Source: Chloroflexota bacterium
GTDB lineage: Bacteria; Chloroflexota; Limnocylindria; Limnocylindrales; CSP1-4
NCBI GenBank assembly: GCA_029858845.1
Contig: JAOUEG010000009.1
Location: 1 to 18,716 of the forward strand
Length of the DNA stretch: 18,716 nt
Direction of reading: 5' to 3'
The notes beneath the pieces were generated by a model. It saw nothing but the letters and a program-made list of their open reading frames with translations. It ran no database searches and was not told the DNA's origin. The position numbers were made by a program, and so were the translations under genes. Of the stretch, positions 1-7,215 are shown one piece after another. Every line of letters starts with the position of its first letter. The stretch's first letter is position 1.

Positions 1-1276
1 CCTCCTGGAATCAGCCCACCTGGTCGATCGGATCCGCCGCGCCAAGTCGCTCGGGATCATCCTCCCCGGCGAACCGACGATCGACTACGAGGCGATGGCC
101 GCCAGCAAGGACGCGGTCGTCAAGCGGATGTGGACCGGCCTCAAGTCGCTCGTCACCAAGAACAAGGTGACGTGGGTCGAGGGACGCGGCCGGCTGGACG
201 GCCCCAACAAGGTGCGCGTGCTGCAGCCCGGCGAGGATGGCAGCCCGGGCGGAGGTGGGGAGCGCGTCCTCCAGGCCACCGACATCATCGTCGCCACCGG
301 ATCGCGCGTGAAGAGTCTGCCCGGGCTCGATCCGGACGGCCGGCGGATCGTGACGAGTGACGACGTCCTGCGGGCGACGACCCTGCCGAAGGACATCATC
401 GTCGTCGGCGCGGGCGCGGTCGGCGTCGAGTTCGCCAGCATGTTCCACGACGTCGGCGTCAAGGTGACCGTGCTCGAGTACCTGCCGCAGATCGTTCCGC
501 TCGAGGATGTCGAGGTCAGCAGGGTCGTCGAGCGCAGCTTCACCAAGCGCGGTATCGACGTCATGACCAGCGCCCGTTTCGATGCGGCGCGCGTCAAGGC
601 GAGCAAGGCGGGGGTCACCGTCATGGTCGGGCCGGAGGGCAAGGACGCCGGCGAGCTGCGGGCCGAGCAGATGCTCGTGGCCATCGGTCGTGCCGCCAAC
701 ATCGAGGAGATCGGACTCGAGACGACCCGGGTCGAGACGGACCGCGGGATCATCAAGGTGGACGGCCACATGCGTACCAGGGAGCCACACGTCTTCGCCA
801 TCGGCGACGTCGTCGGCGGCCTCTGGCTGGCCCACACGGCGGCGCACGAGGGGATCATCGCCGCCCATGTCATCGCCGGTGAGGCTGACGTCCACCCGAT
901 GGACTACGCGGCCCAGCCGCGGGCGACGTACTGTCGGCCCGAGATCGCCTCGATCGGCCTGACGGAAGAGCAGGTCAAGACCAGCGGCGTGGCCTACAAG
1001 GTCGGCAAGGTCCCATTCCAGGCGATCGCCAAGGCGCTCATCGGCGGCGAGTACGAGGGGTTCGCAAAGGTCATCGCGGACAAGGAGACAGATGACACCC
1101 TCGGCGTCCACCTGGTCGGTCCACACGCCACCGACCTCATCGCCGAGGCGTCGCTCGGGTTCACGCTCGAGGCGGCTGCATGGGAGATCGGGGCCGCCAC
1201 GCACCCGCACCCGACGCTGTCGGAGGTGGTCGGCGAGGCCGCCATGGCGGTCGACGGACGCTCGATCAACTTCTGA
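1..1276 (+). CDS. lpdA: Dihydrolipoyl dehydrogenase (E3), 5' truncated by the window edge
   Basis: This flavoprotein reoxidises the dihydrolipoyl group of the E2 subunit and passes the electrons to NAD+. The reading frame is already open at base 2, so the start lies outside the window. The N-terminal FAD-binding glycine motif and the redox-active cysteine pair are therefore not visible and were not checked. Visible parts are the NAD-binding motif VVGAGAVGVEFAS (about 403-441), the central AIGRAANIEEIGLE segment, the second FAD contact VFAIGDVVGG (about 790-822), and the C-terminal dimerisation domain ending in HPHPTLSEVV, whose HP..E pair is the family's active-site acid/base. E1-alpha follows 59 bases downstream, so this is very likely the dedicated E3 of the complex encoded next to it. 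An in-frame ATG at 95 lies inside the family's core and is not the true start. Confidence 0.95.
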   Translation, partial: LLESAHLVDRIRRAKSLGIILPGEPTIDYEAMAASKDAVVKRMWTGLKSLVTKNKVTWVEGRGRLDGPNKVRVLQPGEDGSPGGGGERVLQATDIIVATGSRVKSLPGLDPDGRRIVTSDDVLRATTLPKDIIVVGAGAVGVEFASMFHDVGVKVTVLEYLPQIVPLEDVEVSRVVERSFTKRGIDVMTSARFDAARVKASKAGVTVMVGPEGKDAGELRAEQMLVAIGRAANIEEIGLETTRVETDRGIIKVDGHMRTREPHVFAIGDVVGGLWLAHTAAHEGIIAAHVIAGEADVHPMDYAAQPRATYCRPEIASIGLTEEQVKTSGVAYKVGKVPFQAIAKALIGGEYEGFAKVIADKETDDTLGVHLVGPHATDLIAEASLGFTLEAAAWEIGAATHPHPTLSEVVGEAAMAVDGRSINF

Positions 1277-1335
1277 GCCGTTGATCCGAAACGGACGATC
1301 GACGACGCGATGATCACGCGGAGGCCGAACCGGCG

Positions 1336-2358
1336 ATGACCGACAGGACGGGGAAACAGGGCAGCCTGGCCGCCTCCGTGGGGCTGTACGACGACGACCT
1401 GGTGCAGATGTACCGCTACGTCGCCCTGGCGCGGGCTTTGGACGAGCGGATGTGGATCCTCAACCGGGCGGGCCGGATCCCGTTCGTGATCTCCGGGCAG
1501 GGCCACGAGGGAGCGCAGGTCGGGATCACGTGGCCGCTGGAGCGGCACCAGGACTGGATCGCGCCGTTCTATCGGTCCATCGCCACATGCCTGACGTTCG
1601 GCATGGAAGCCCGCGACATCCTGACGGCGCAGTACGCCACCGCGCTCGATCCGTCATCTGGCGGACGTCAGATGCCGGGCCATTACGGGTCGCACGAACA
1701 CAACATCGTGTCGGTGTCGTCGCCGGTGGCGACCCAGCTCCTCCACGCCGTCGGGATCGCGCTTGCGGCCAAGATCCGGGGAACGGGCCAGGTGGCGTTG
1801 ACGACCATGGGGGAGGGAAGCAGCAACCAGGGCGACGTCCACGAGGGCCTCAACTTCGCCGCGATCCACAAGCTGCCGTTCGTGTTCGTCGTCGAGAACA
1901 ACGGCTACGCGATCAGCGTCCCGGCCGCTCGCCAGCTGGCCGTCGCCGACGTGGCGGACAGGGCGGCCGGGTACGGGATCCCGGGGGTGATCGTCGATGG
2001 GTCCGACGTCCTGGCGTGCTACGCCGCCTCGCGTGAGGCGATCGAGCGGGCCCGCTCCGGCGATGGCCCGACGCTGATCGAGGCCAAGGTGACCAGGCTC
2101 ACGGCGCACTCGTCGGACGATCAGCAGACGAAGTACCGCTCCGCGGAGGAGCTGGCTGCCGAGCGCGAGCGGGACCCGCTCCCGCTCTTCCGATCCCAGC
2201 TCGAGGAGGCCGGCGTCCTCACCGAGGAGATCGCCACACGTCTCGCGGCCGAGATCAAGCTCGCGGTGGACGATGCGACCGATGTCGCCGAGGCGCAGGT
2301 CGACCCGGACCCCGCCACCGCCATGCGCTTCGTCTATGCGGAGGACGACGGCCGATGA
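1336..2358 (+). CDS. bkdAA: Branched-chain 2-oxoacid dehydrogenase E1 component, alpha subunit
   Basis: E1-alpha binds thiamine diphosphate and, with E1-beta, decarboxylates a 2-oxoacid and transfers the acyl group to the E2 lipoyl arm. The protein has 340 residues, the usual length. The thiamine-diphosphate motif appears as GEG at residues 159-161 (GEGSSNQGD) ending in ENN at 187-189. GRQMPGHYG precedes it, and the loop HSSDD lies at 258-262 followed by YRS. The GEGSSNQGD and HSSDD forms match my recollection of Bacillus branched-chain E1-alpha, whereas pyruvate dehydrogenase usually has GDG and GHSMSDP, so I favour a branched-chain substrate. A pyruvate or mixed-substrate enzyme remains possible. 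The ATG at 1336 is preceded by GGAGG at 1320-1324. The stop overlaps the E1-beta start as ATGA, so the subunits are translationally coupled. Confidence 0.93.
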   Translation: MTDRTGKQGSLAASVGLYDDDLVQMYRYVALARALDERMWILNRAGRIPFVISGQGHEGAQVGITWPLERHQDWIAPFYRSIATCLTFGMEARDILTAQYATALDPSSGGRQMPGHYGSHEHNIVSVSSPVATQLLHAVGIALAAKIRGTGQVALTTMGEGSSNQGDVHEGLNFAAIHKLPFVFVVENNGYAISVPAARQLAVADVADRAAGYGIPGVIVDGSDVLACYAASREAIERARSGDGPTLIEAKVTRLTAHSSDDQQTKYRSAEELAAERERDPLPLFRSQLEEAGVLTEEIATRLAAEIKLAVDDATDVAEAQVDPDPATAMRFVYAEDDGR

Positions 2359-3338
2359 CTGCCAGGACCTTCATCGACGCGATCCGCGAGACGCTGGCCG
2401 GGGAGATGCGGCGCGACCCGTCGATCATCGTGCTCGGCGAAGACGTCGGCAAGAAGGGCGGCGTCTTCCTCGCCACGGACGGGCTCTGGGCCGAGTTCGG
2501 GGACGAGCGCGTCATCGACACGCCGCTCACGGAATCGATGATCGTCGGGGCCTCGATCGGGGCGGCGATCAATGGCCTGCGCCCGGTGTGCGAGATCCAG
2601 TTCGCCGACTTCATCTTCCCGGCGTTCAACCAGATCGTCTCCGAGGCGGCTCGGATGCGCTACCGCTCCAACAACGGCTACAGCGTGCCGATGGTCATCC
2701 GGGCTCCGTACGGCGGCGGCGTGCACGGGGCGCTCTATCACTCGCAGAGCGTCGAGGCCTTCTTTACCCACGTCCCCGGTCTGAAGGTGGTGGTGCCGTC
2801 CACGCCTCATGACGCCCGCGGGCTGCTGCGTTCGTCCATCCGTGACGACGACCCCGTCCTGTTCTTCGAGCACAAGAAGATGTATCGCAGCGTCCGCGGC
2901 GAGGTTCCGGACACGGACTACACGATCCCGCTCGGCCAGGCGGCCGTGACACACCCGGGATCGCAGGTCACGGTCATCGCCTATGGCCTGATGGCGCACT
3001 ACGCCCTGGAAGCCGCCGATCGCGTCGCCGACGAGGGGATCAGCGTGGAGGTCGTGGATGTCCGAACCCTCCGTCCTCTCGACCGCGAGACGGTGCTCGA
3101 ATCGGTCCGAAAGACCGGCAAGTGTCTGATCGTCTACGAGGACAACAAGTTCGGTGGGTACGGGGCGGAGATCGCCGCGATCGTCGCCGAGGAGGCATTC
3201 GACTACCTCGACGGCCCGGTCACGCGGATCGCCGGACCAGAGGTGCCGGGCGTTCCCTACAACCACGCTCTCGAGGACTGGTTCATGGTCAGCCCGGACA
3301 AGATCGCTGACGGCATCCGCCAGCTCGCGGCGTACTGA
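2355..3338 (+). CDS. bkdAB: Branched-chain 2-oxoacid dehydrogenase E1 component, beta subunit
   Basis: E1-beta pairs with E1-alpha to form the heterotetrameric decarboxylase and supplies the pyrimidine-side thiamine-diphosphate contacts. It has 327 residues, full length for the family. Recognisable blocks, in order, are LGEDVGKKGGVF, the FAD.IFPAFNQI region, RYRSNN, RAPYGGGVHGALYHSQS, FFEHK, the C-terminal transketolase domain with VVDVRTLRPLD, and EDNKFGGYGAE. The family's glutamate that activates the cofactor lies in the N-terminal DTPLTES-IVG region. YRSNN and the GGVHGALYHSQSVEA block fit branched-chain-type E1-beta. The start codon lies inside the E1-alpha stop (ATGA), which normally keeps the two subunits in equal amounts. 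The E2 gene follows after 135 bases. Confidence 0.94.
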   Translation: MTARTFIDAIRETLAGEMRRDPSIIVLGEDVGKKGGVFLATDGLWAEFGDERVIDTPLTESMIVGASIGAAINGLRPVCEIQFADFIFPAFNQIVSEAARMRYRSNNGYSVPMVIRAPYGGGVHGALYHSQSVEAFFTHVPGLKVVVPSTPHDARGLLRSSIRDDDPVLFFEHKKMYRSVRGEVPDTDYTIPLGQAAVTHPGSQVTVIAYGLMAHYALEAADRVADEGISVEVVDVRTLRPLDRETVLESVRKTGKCLIVYEDNKFGGYGAEIAAIVAEEAFDYLDGPVTRIAGPEVPGVPYNHALEDWFMVSPDKIADGIRQLAAY

Positions 3339-3405
3339 TCGGGCAGGCGACGCGGCACGGTACCGCACGCGTGACGAGGACCCTGCCACCAGCCGGCGCT
3401 CGACC

Positions 3406-3434
3406 TTGTGACGCGAGATGGGCCACACTACACC
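3406..3434 (+). promoter_or_regulatory. Possible internal promoter ahead of the E2 gene
   Basis: A -35-like TTGTGA at 3406-3411 and a -10-like TACACC at 3429-3434 are separated by 17 bases. Transcription would begin near 3441, giving a leader of about 33 bases that contains the AGGAG ribosome binding site at 3461-3465. The 135-base gap after E1-beta is the longest within the dehydrogenase genes. The -10 lacks the usual final T, so this is a weak prediction and E2 may simply be read through from upstream. Confidence 0.3.
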
Positions 3435-3473
3435 CCTGTCCCGACCGATGGGCGATCTGAAGGAGCAGCGAAC

Positions 3474-4877
3474 GTGGCGAAGGTGACGATGCCCCAACTC
3501 GGCGAGAGCGTCGCGGAGGGGACGATCGGGAAGTGGCTGAAGCAGCCCGGCGACCACGTCGCCAAGTACGAGCCGCTCCTCGAGGTCATCACGGACAAGG
3601 TCAATGCCGAAGTCCCGTCGCCGTTCGAGGGCGTTCTCAAGGAGATCCTCGTCGGGGAGGGCGAGACCGTTCCCAACGACGCCGACATCGCCATCATCGT
3701 GGCGGACGGGGATGCCGAGGCCGGGACTGCGGCGGCGACCGAGGCGGTCGCAACGGCGACCGAGGCCGCCGCGGCGGGCGGCCCGGCCGGCCCGAGCGAG
3801 TCTGCTCCCGTCGCCGAGGCGCCGGCTGGCTCGGCGGCCCCCGCTGCCGGAGCGACTCCGATCGCCCGGATGCCGGTGGCCGTCGCGGCAGGCGGCGATC
3901 CCGACGCCCGGATGACCCCCGCCGTCCGGCGCCTTCTTCGCGAGCACGGATTGAGTCCCGCGCAGATCGCTGGGACCGGCGGCGGCGGCCGGATCACCAA
4001 GGATGATGTCCTGGCCGTGGTGGAGGCGATCCGTACGGGCGGGGCTGCGGCAGCGCCTGCCGCGCGGACATCGGGCGCCCCCTCCGAGGCACCCGTAGCG
4101 ACCCCGCCGGATGGGCGCGGCGGCCCGGCGGCGGCGCCGGCGGGCGCCGTGATCGCATTCCCACCGGGGGCGGACGAAGTCCTGCTGCCGATGACCCAGA
4201 TGCGCAAGGGGATCGCGGCTCAGATGACTCGTGCGCTGCAGGTCCCGCACGCGTACGTCCACATGGAAGTGGACGCGACGAACCTCGTCCGCGCTCGCGG
4301 GCTCGCCAAGAGCGACTACCAGGCCCGGGAAGGGATCTCGCTCAGCTACGTCCCGTACGTCATCAAGGCTGCCGTGGATGCCCTGCGTCGGTATCCGACC
4401 TTCAACGCCCACTGGACCGAGGGTGGCCTGTTGGCGAAGCGTCGCGTGGACATGGGAGTTGCCGTCGCCGTCGACGACGGCCTTCTCGTGCCGGTCGTTC
4501 GTGACGTGGATCAGCTCAGCATCTCCGGCCTCAACCGCGCCATCGGGGAGGTCGCGGCCCGAGCTCGCGCCGGGAAGCTGAAGCTCGACGACTTCGGCGG
4601 CAGCACCTTCACGATCGACAACACGGGCTGGTTCGGATCCAACCTGACGATGCCGATCATCAACGTGCCCGAGGTCGCGATCCTGACCATGGAGGCGATC
4701 ACGAAGCGGCCGGTCGTCCTTGAGACGCCGGACGGTGACGTCATCGCCATCCGCCCGATGATGAACATGGTTCTCGCGATCGACCATCGGGCCAACGATG
4801 GCGCCCAGGCAGCGGCGTTCCTCCGGGCGGTGAAGGCCTGGCTCGAGGCCGTCGGGCCGGACACGCCTGTCTACTGA
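3474..4877 (+). CDS. bkdB: 2-oxoacid dehydrogenase E2 component, dihydrolipoyl acyltransferase
   Basis: E2 is the core of the complex. It carries the lipoyl arm and transfers the acyl group to CoA. The GTG at 3474 is preferred because AGGAG (3461-3465) sits 8 bases upstream and the product then begins VAKVTMPQLGES, as E2 proteins do. An in-frame GTG at 3408 would add 22 residues with no family character. Domains of the 467-residue product are: one lipoyl domain (1-80) with ITDKVNAEV and Lys42 as the lipoylated residue; an Ala/Pro/Gly-rich hinge (about 85-143); a peripheral-subunit-binding domain (about 147-183, MTPAVRRLLREHG to GRITKDDV); a second flexible linker; and the catalytic domain (about 235-467). 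Its active site is DHRANDG, with His438 and Asp442. The substrate follows that of the E1 genes upstream. Confidence 0.94.
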   Translation: MAKVTMPQLGESVAEGTIGKWLKQPGDHVAKYEPLLEVITDKVNAEVPSPFEGVLKEILVGEGETVPNDADIAIIVADGDAEAGTAAATEAVATATEAAAAGGPAGPSESAPVAEAPAGSAAPAAGATPIARMPVAVAAGGDPDARMTPAVRRLLREHGLSPAQIAGTGGGGRITKDDVLAVVEAIRTGGAAAAPAARTSGAPSEAPVATPPDGRGGPAAAPAGAVIAFPPGADEVLLPMTQMRKGIAAQMTRALQVPHAYVHMEVDATNLVRARGLAKSDYQAREGISLSYVPYVIKAAVDALRRYPTFNAHWTEGGLLAKRRVDMGVAVAVDDGLLVPVVRDVDQLSISGLNRAIGEVAARARAGKLKLDDFGGSTFTIDNTGWFGSNLTMPIINVPEVAILTMEAITKRPVVLETPDGDVIAIRPMMNMVLAIDHRANDGAQAAAFLRAVKAWLEAVGPDTPVY

Positions 4878-4980
4878 TCCGGCTCCGGCAAGGCCGAGGC
4901 TCGGTTTGCCCACCGCTCGACCGCGTGCGGCGGGAAACGAGCGGTGACGCTCGTGCCCGGATCGGCATAGGGCTCGCCCG

Positions 4981-5952
4981 ATGCGCGTCCTCCTGACCTC
5001 GGGGACCGGGCCGATCGCCCTCGCCGTCGCCCGCCGCCTCGTTCGTGGCGGCGACCGCGTGGTCGCTGTCGTGCGGGACCCGGACAGCGCCGTCGAACTC
5101 ATCGACCTGGGGGTCGAACTGCGCGTGGGCGACCTGTCGAGGACGGCGGCCATCGTGGATGTCCTTCGAGGATGCGAGGGTGCGGTACACCTCGCCGCCG
5201 ACGATCGCGTCGGGGTCGCCGCGAGCGATCGGCCCGCCATGCTGGAGGCGAACGTCGGCGTCACGCACCGGGTGTTGGATGCGGTGTCGGTCGCCCGGCT
5301 CGAGCGGCTGGTCTACGTGTCGACGGTCGGGATCTTCGGTGACACCCTCGGTCGGATCGTGGACGAACGTCACCGCCGCGACCTCGCCTACGGGTTCCTG
5401 AGTCACGCCGACGAGACCAGGTTCCTCGCGCACCGGGCGGTCGAGGAGCGTCAGGCGGCGGGAGACCCGATCGTCGTCGTCCTGCCGGGCGACATCTACG
5501 GGTCGGACGACCATTCGGCCGTCGGTCGACTGTTGCGGGGCGCCTTCGACGGGACGCTGCGCTACCTCTCCATGACCGATACCGGCATCTCGGCGGTCCA
5601 TGCGGATGACGTGGCGTCCGGGATCCTTGCGGCGCTGGACCGGGGCCGACCGCGCGAGGCCTACATCCTGGGGGGCGAGAACATCCGCCTGCTGGAAGCC
5701 CTGCGTGTCGCAGCCAGGCTCAGCGGGCGCCCGTTGCCGCGCCTTGCGATACCGACGGGCCTCATGCGCCTCGGGGCCCGCATGCCCGCCGCCCTGGCGC
5801 GGACCCTCGATCTCCCCGAGGCCCCCGGCGAAGTCGTCCGCACCCGCCTCGGCGTCACCCACTGGGCCTCGTCGGCGAAGGCGGCGACGGAGCTGGGCTA
5901 CGTGCCGCGGGATCTGGCGAGCGGGCTCAGAGCGGCCTTCGACGAAGGGTGA
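4981..5952 (+). CDS. NAD-dependent epimerase/dehydratase-fold protein with degenerate cofactor and catalytic motifs
   Basis: This 323-residue protein has the extended short-chain dehydrogenase (NAD-dependent epimerase) layout: an N-terminal Rossmann unit, LVYVSTVGIFGD carrying the usual Ser/Thr, LPGDIYG, and AVHADDVASGI. The key motifs are altered. The usual TGATGFIG reads TSGTGPIA at residues 6-13, so two of the three motif glycines are Ser7 and Ala13. Where YxxxK is expected, SHADETRF gives Ala143 and Arg147. The protein may therefore be a non-catalytic binding protein or an atypical enzyme, and I assign no substrate. It lies 103 bases after E2 and 145 bases before lipA on the same strand, but nothing in it ties it to lipoate chemistry. 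The start at 4981 places the first beta strand at residue 2, as expected. The fold is clear and the function unknown. Confidence 0.85.
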   Translation: MRVLLTSGTGPIALAVARRLVRGGDRVVAVVRDPDSAVELIDLGVELRVGDLSRTAAIVDVLRGCEGAVHLAADDRVGVAASDRPAMLEANVGVTHRVLDAVSVARLERLVYVSTVGIFGDTLGRIVDERHRRDLAYGFLSHADETRFLAHRAVEERQAAGDPIVVVLPGDIYGSDDHSAVGRLLRGAFDGTLRYLSMTDTGISAVHADDVASGILAALDRGRPREAYILGGENIRLLEALRVAARLSGRPLPRLAIPTGLMRLGARMPAALARTLDLPEAPGEVVRTRLGVTHWASSAKAATELGYVPRDLASGLRAAFDEG

Positions 5953-6085
5953 CCGCGAAAGGCCTCGTTGCGACCCGGCGGCGGTCCGCGTCGCCCACGC
6001 CCGGTCTCCGGATGCGCGCGGTGGCCACGATCGGGGACGCGTCGTCGCCGCAGGTGATGCATCCGCCCCCGAGGCCATGACGGGC

Positions 6086-6091
6086 TACACT
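6086..6091 (+). promoter_or_regulatory. -10 element TACACT for a leaderless lipA transcript
   Basis: TACACT ends 6 bases before the ATG at 6098, which would put the first transcribed base at or next to the start codon. No ribosome binding site lies in the intervening bases. No convincing -35 hexamer is visible 16-18 bases upstream. The spacing matches other TAnnnT boxes in this window. Confidence 0.45.
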
Positions 6092-6097
6092 CAGGCC

Positions 6098-7156
6098 ATG
6101 GCTCGCGAGCTCCCGGTTCTCCCGTCGCCGTCCGGCGGCGAGAATCCCCACCACCCCCGGCCGGACCTGCCTATCTCGATCGGAGGCGGCCACGGCGGGC
6201 TGCCGGCCGGCGACGGTTCATCGGGCCGGCGTCGCCATCCCGACTGGATCCGGGCGCGGATGCCGTCCGGCGACAGCTTCCACGACCTCAAGGGCCTGCT
6301 TCGCGGACTCGATCTCAACACCGTCTGCGAGGAAGCGCATTGCCCGAACATCGGCGAGTGCTGGGACCAGCGAACCGCGACGATCATGATCCTGGGCGAC
6401 ACGTGCACGCGTGCCTGCGGGTTCTGCGCGGTCAGGACCGGTCGCCCGACCTGGTTCGACGATGACGAGCCCCGTCGCGTCGCCGAGGCGGTGGCCCAGC
6501 TCGGCCTGGAGCACGTCGTCGTTACCAGCGTTGCCCGCGACGATCTCCCGGATGGAGGGTCGGGCATCTTTGCCGAGACCATCCGTCTGATGCGTGATCG
6601 CTCGCCGGGTATGGGCATCGAGGTGCTGATCCCGGACTTCGACGGTTCGGATGATCGCCTGCGAACGGTCATGGACGCCAGGCCGGACATCCTCAATCAC
6701 AACCTCGAGACGGTACGTCGGCTCCAGAAGCCGGTACGCAGGCGGGCGCGCTGGGACCGGAGCCTGTACGTGCTGCGGCGAGCGGGGGAGATGGCGGCCG
6801 AGATCGGCTATGCAGTCCACACCAAGTCGAGCCTGATGGTCGGTCTGGGCGAGACACGGGTGGAACTCCAGGAAGCGTTCGAGGCGCTGTTCGCCAACGG
6901 CGTGGACATCCTCACCATCGGCCAGTACCTTCGGCCCTCGCTTCAGCATCTGCCGCTCGAGCGCTACTACCACCCGGACGAGTTCGCCGAGATGAAGGCG
7001 GCGGCACTGGCGCTCGGCTTCAAGCACGTCGAATCCGCGCCACTCGTCCGGTCCAGCTACCACGCCCGCGATCAGGTTCCGGGCGCCGAGTTGCGGCGCC
7101 TGCGCCGGCAGGCCACGATCGATGCCGAGGGTCGGGTCATCCCGCTGGCGGGCTGA
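6098..7156 (+). CDS. lipA: Lipoyl synthase (radical SAM)
   Basis: LipA inserts two sulfur atoms into octanoyl groups on lipoyl domains, using S-adenosylmethionine and two 4Fe-4S clusters. With the ATG at 6098 the protein has 352 residues. The auxiliary-cluster cysteines are Cys77, Cys82 and Cys88 (CEEAHCPNIGEC). The radical-SAM cysteines are Cys103, Cys107 and Cys110 (CTRACGFC). Further family blocks are VTSVARDDLPDGG, DILNHNLETV, TKSSLMVGLGE, TIGQYLRPS and, near the C-terminus, RSSYHA, whose serine binds the auxiliary cluster. The first 45 or so residues are Gly/Pro/His-rich and unlike the conserved core, an extension of the kind seen in high-GC bacteria. ATG 6077 is an in-frame alternative start, but 6098 fits the -10 box at 6086. 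The cofactor made here serves the E2 encoded upstream. No lipB is present in the window. Confidence 0.96.
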   Translation: MARELPVLPSPSGGENPHHPRPDLPISIGGGHGGLPAGDGSSGRRRHPDWIRARMPSGDSFHDLKGLLRGLDLNTVCEEAHCPNIGECWDQRTATIMILGDTCTRACGFCAVRTGRPTWFDDDEPRRVAEAVAQLGLEHVVVTSVARDDLPDGGSGIFAETIRLMRDRSPGMGIEVLIPDFDGSDDRLRTVMDARPDILNHNLETVRRLQKPVRRRARWDRSLYVLRRAGEMAAEIGYAVHTKSSLMVGLGETRVELQEAFEALFANGVDILTIGQYLRPSLQHLPLERYYHPDEFAEMKAAALALGFKHVESAPLVRSSYHARDQVPGAELRRLRRQATIDAEGRVIPLAG

Positions 7157-7215
7157 CGTCGCGGATCCGTGAGCCGATCGGCATGGAGGCTCCGCACCGT
7201 CCACGGTGAGACGCC

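Noticed and set aside
1310..1339. Nine-codon frame (MITRRPNRR) whose TGA overlaps the E1-alpha ATG as ATGA, a possible leader peptide
   Set aside because: It has no ribosome binding site of its own, contains no run of a regulatory amino acid, and short frames overlapping a start are common by chance.
2334..5264. A very long open frame on the - strand (about 976 codons) antisense to E1-beta, E2 and the epimerase-like gene
   Set aside because: Its product is Arg/Asp/His-rich with no recognisable domain, and the opposite strand carries three well-conserved proteins. Long antisense frames are expected in high-GC DNA.
5600..6097. Upstream in-frame extension of lipA of about 166 codons
   Set aside because: It mostly overlaps the epimerase-like gene in another frame, is Arg/Ser/Pro-rich, and has no LipA character. 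The ATG at 6098 has a -10 box at ideal spacing.
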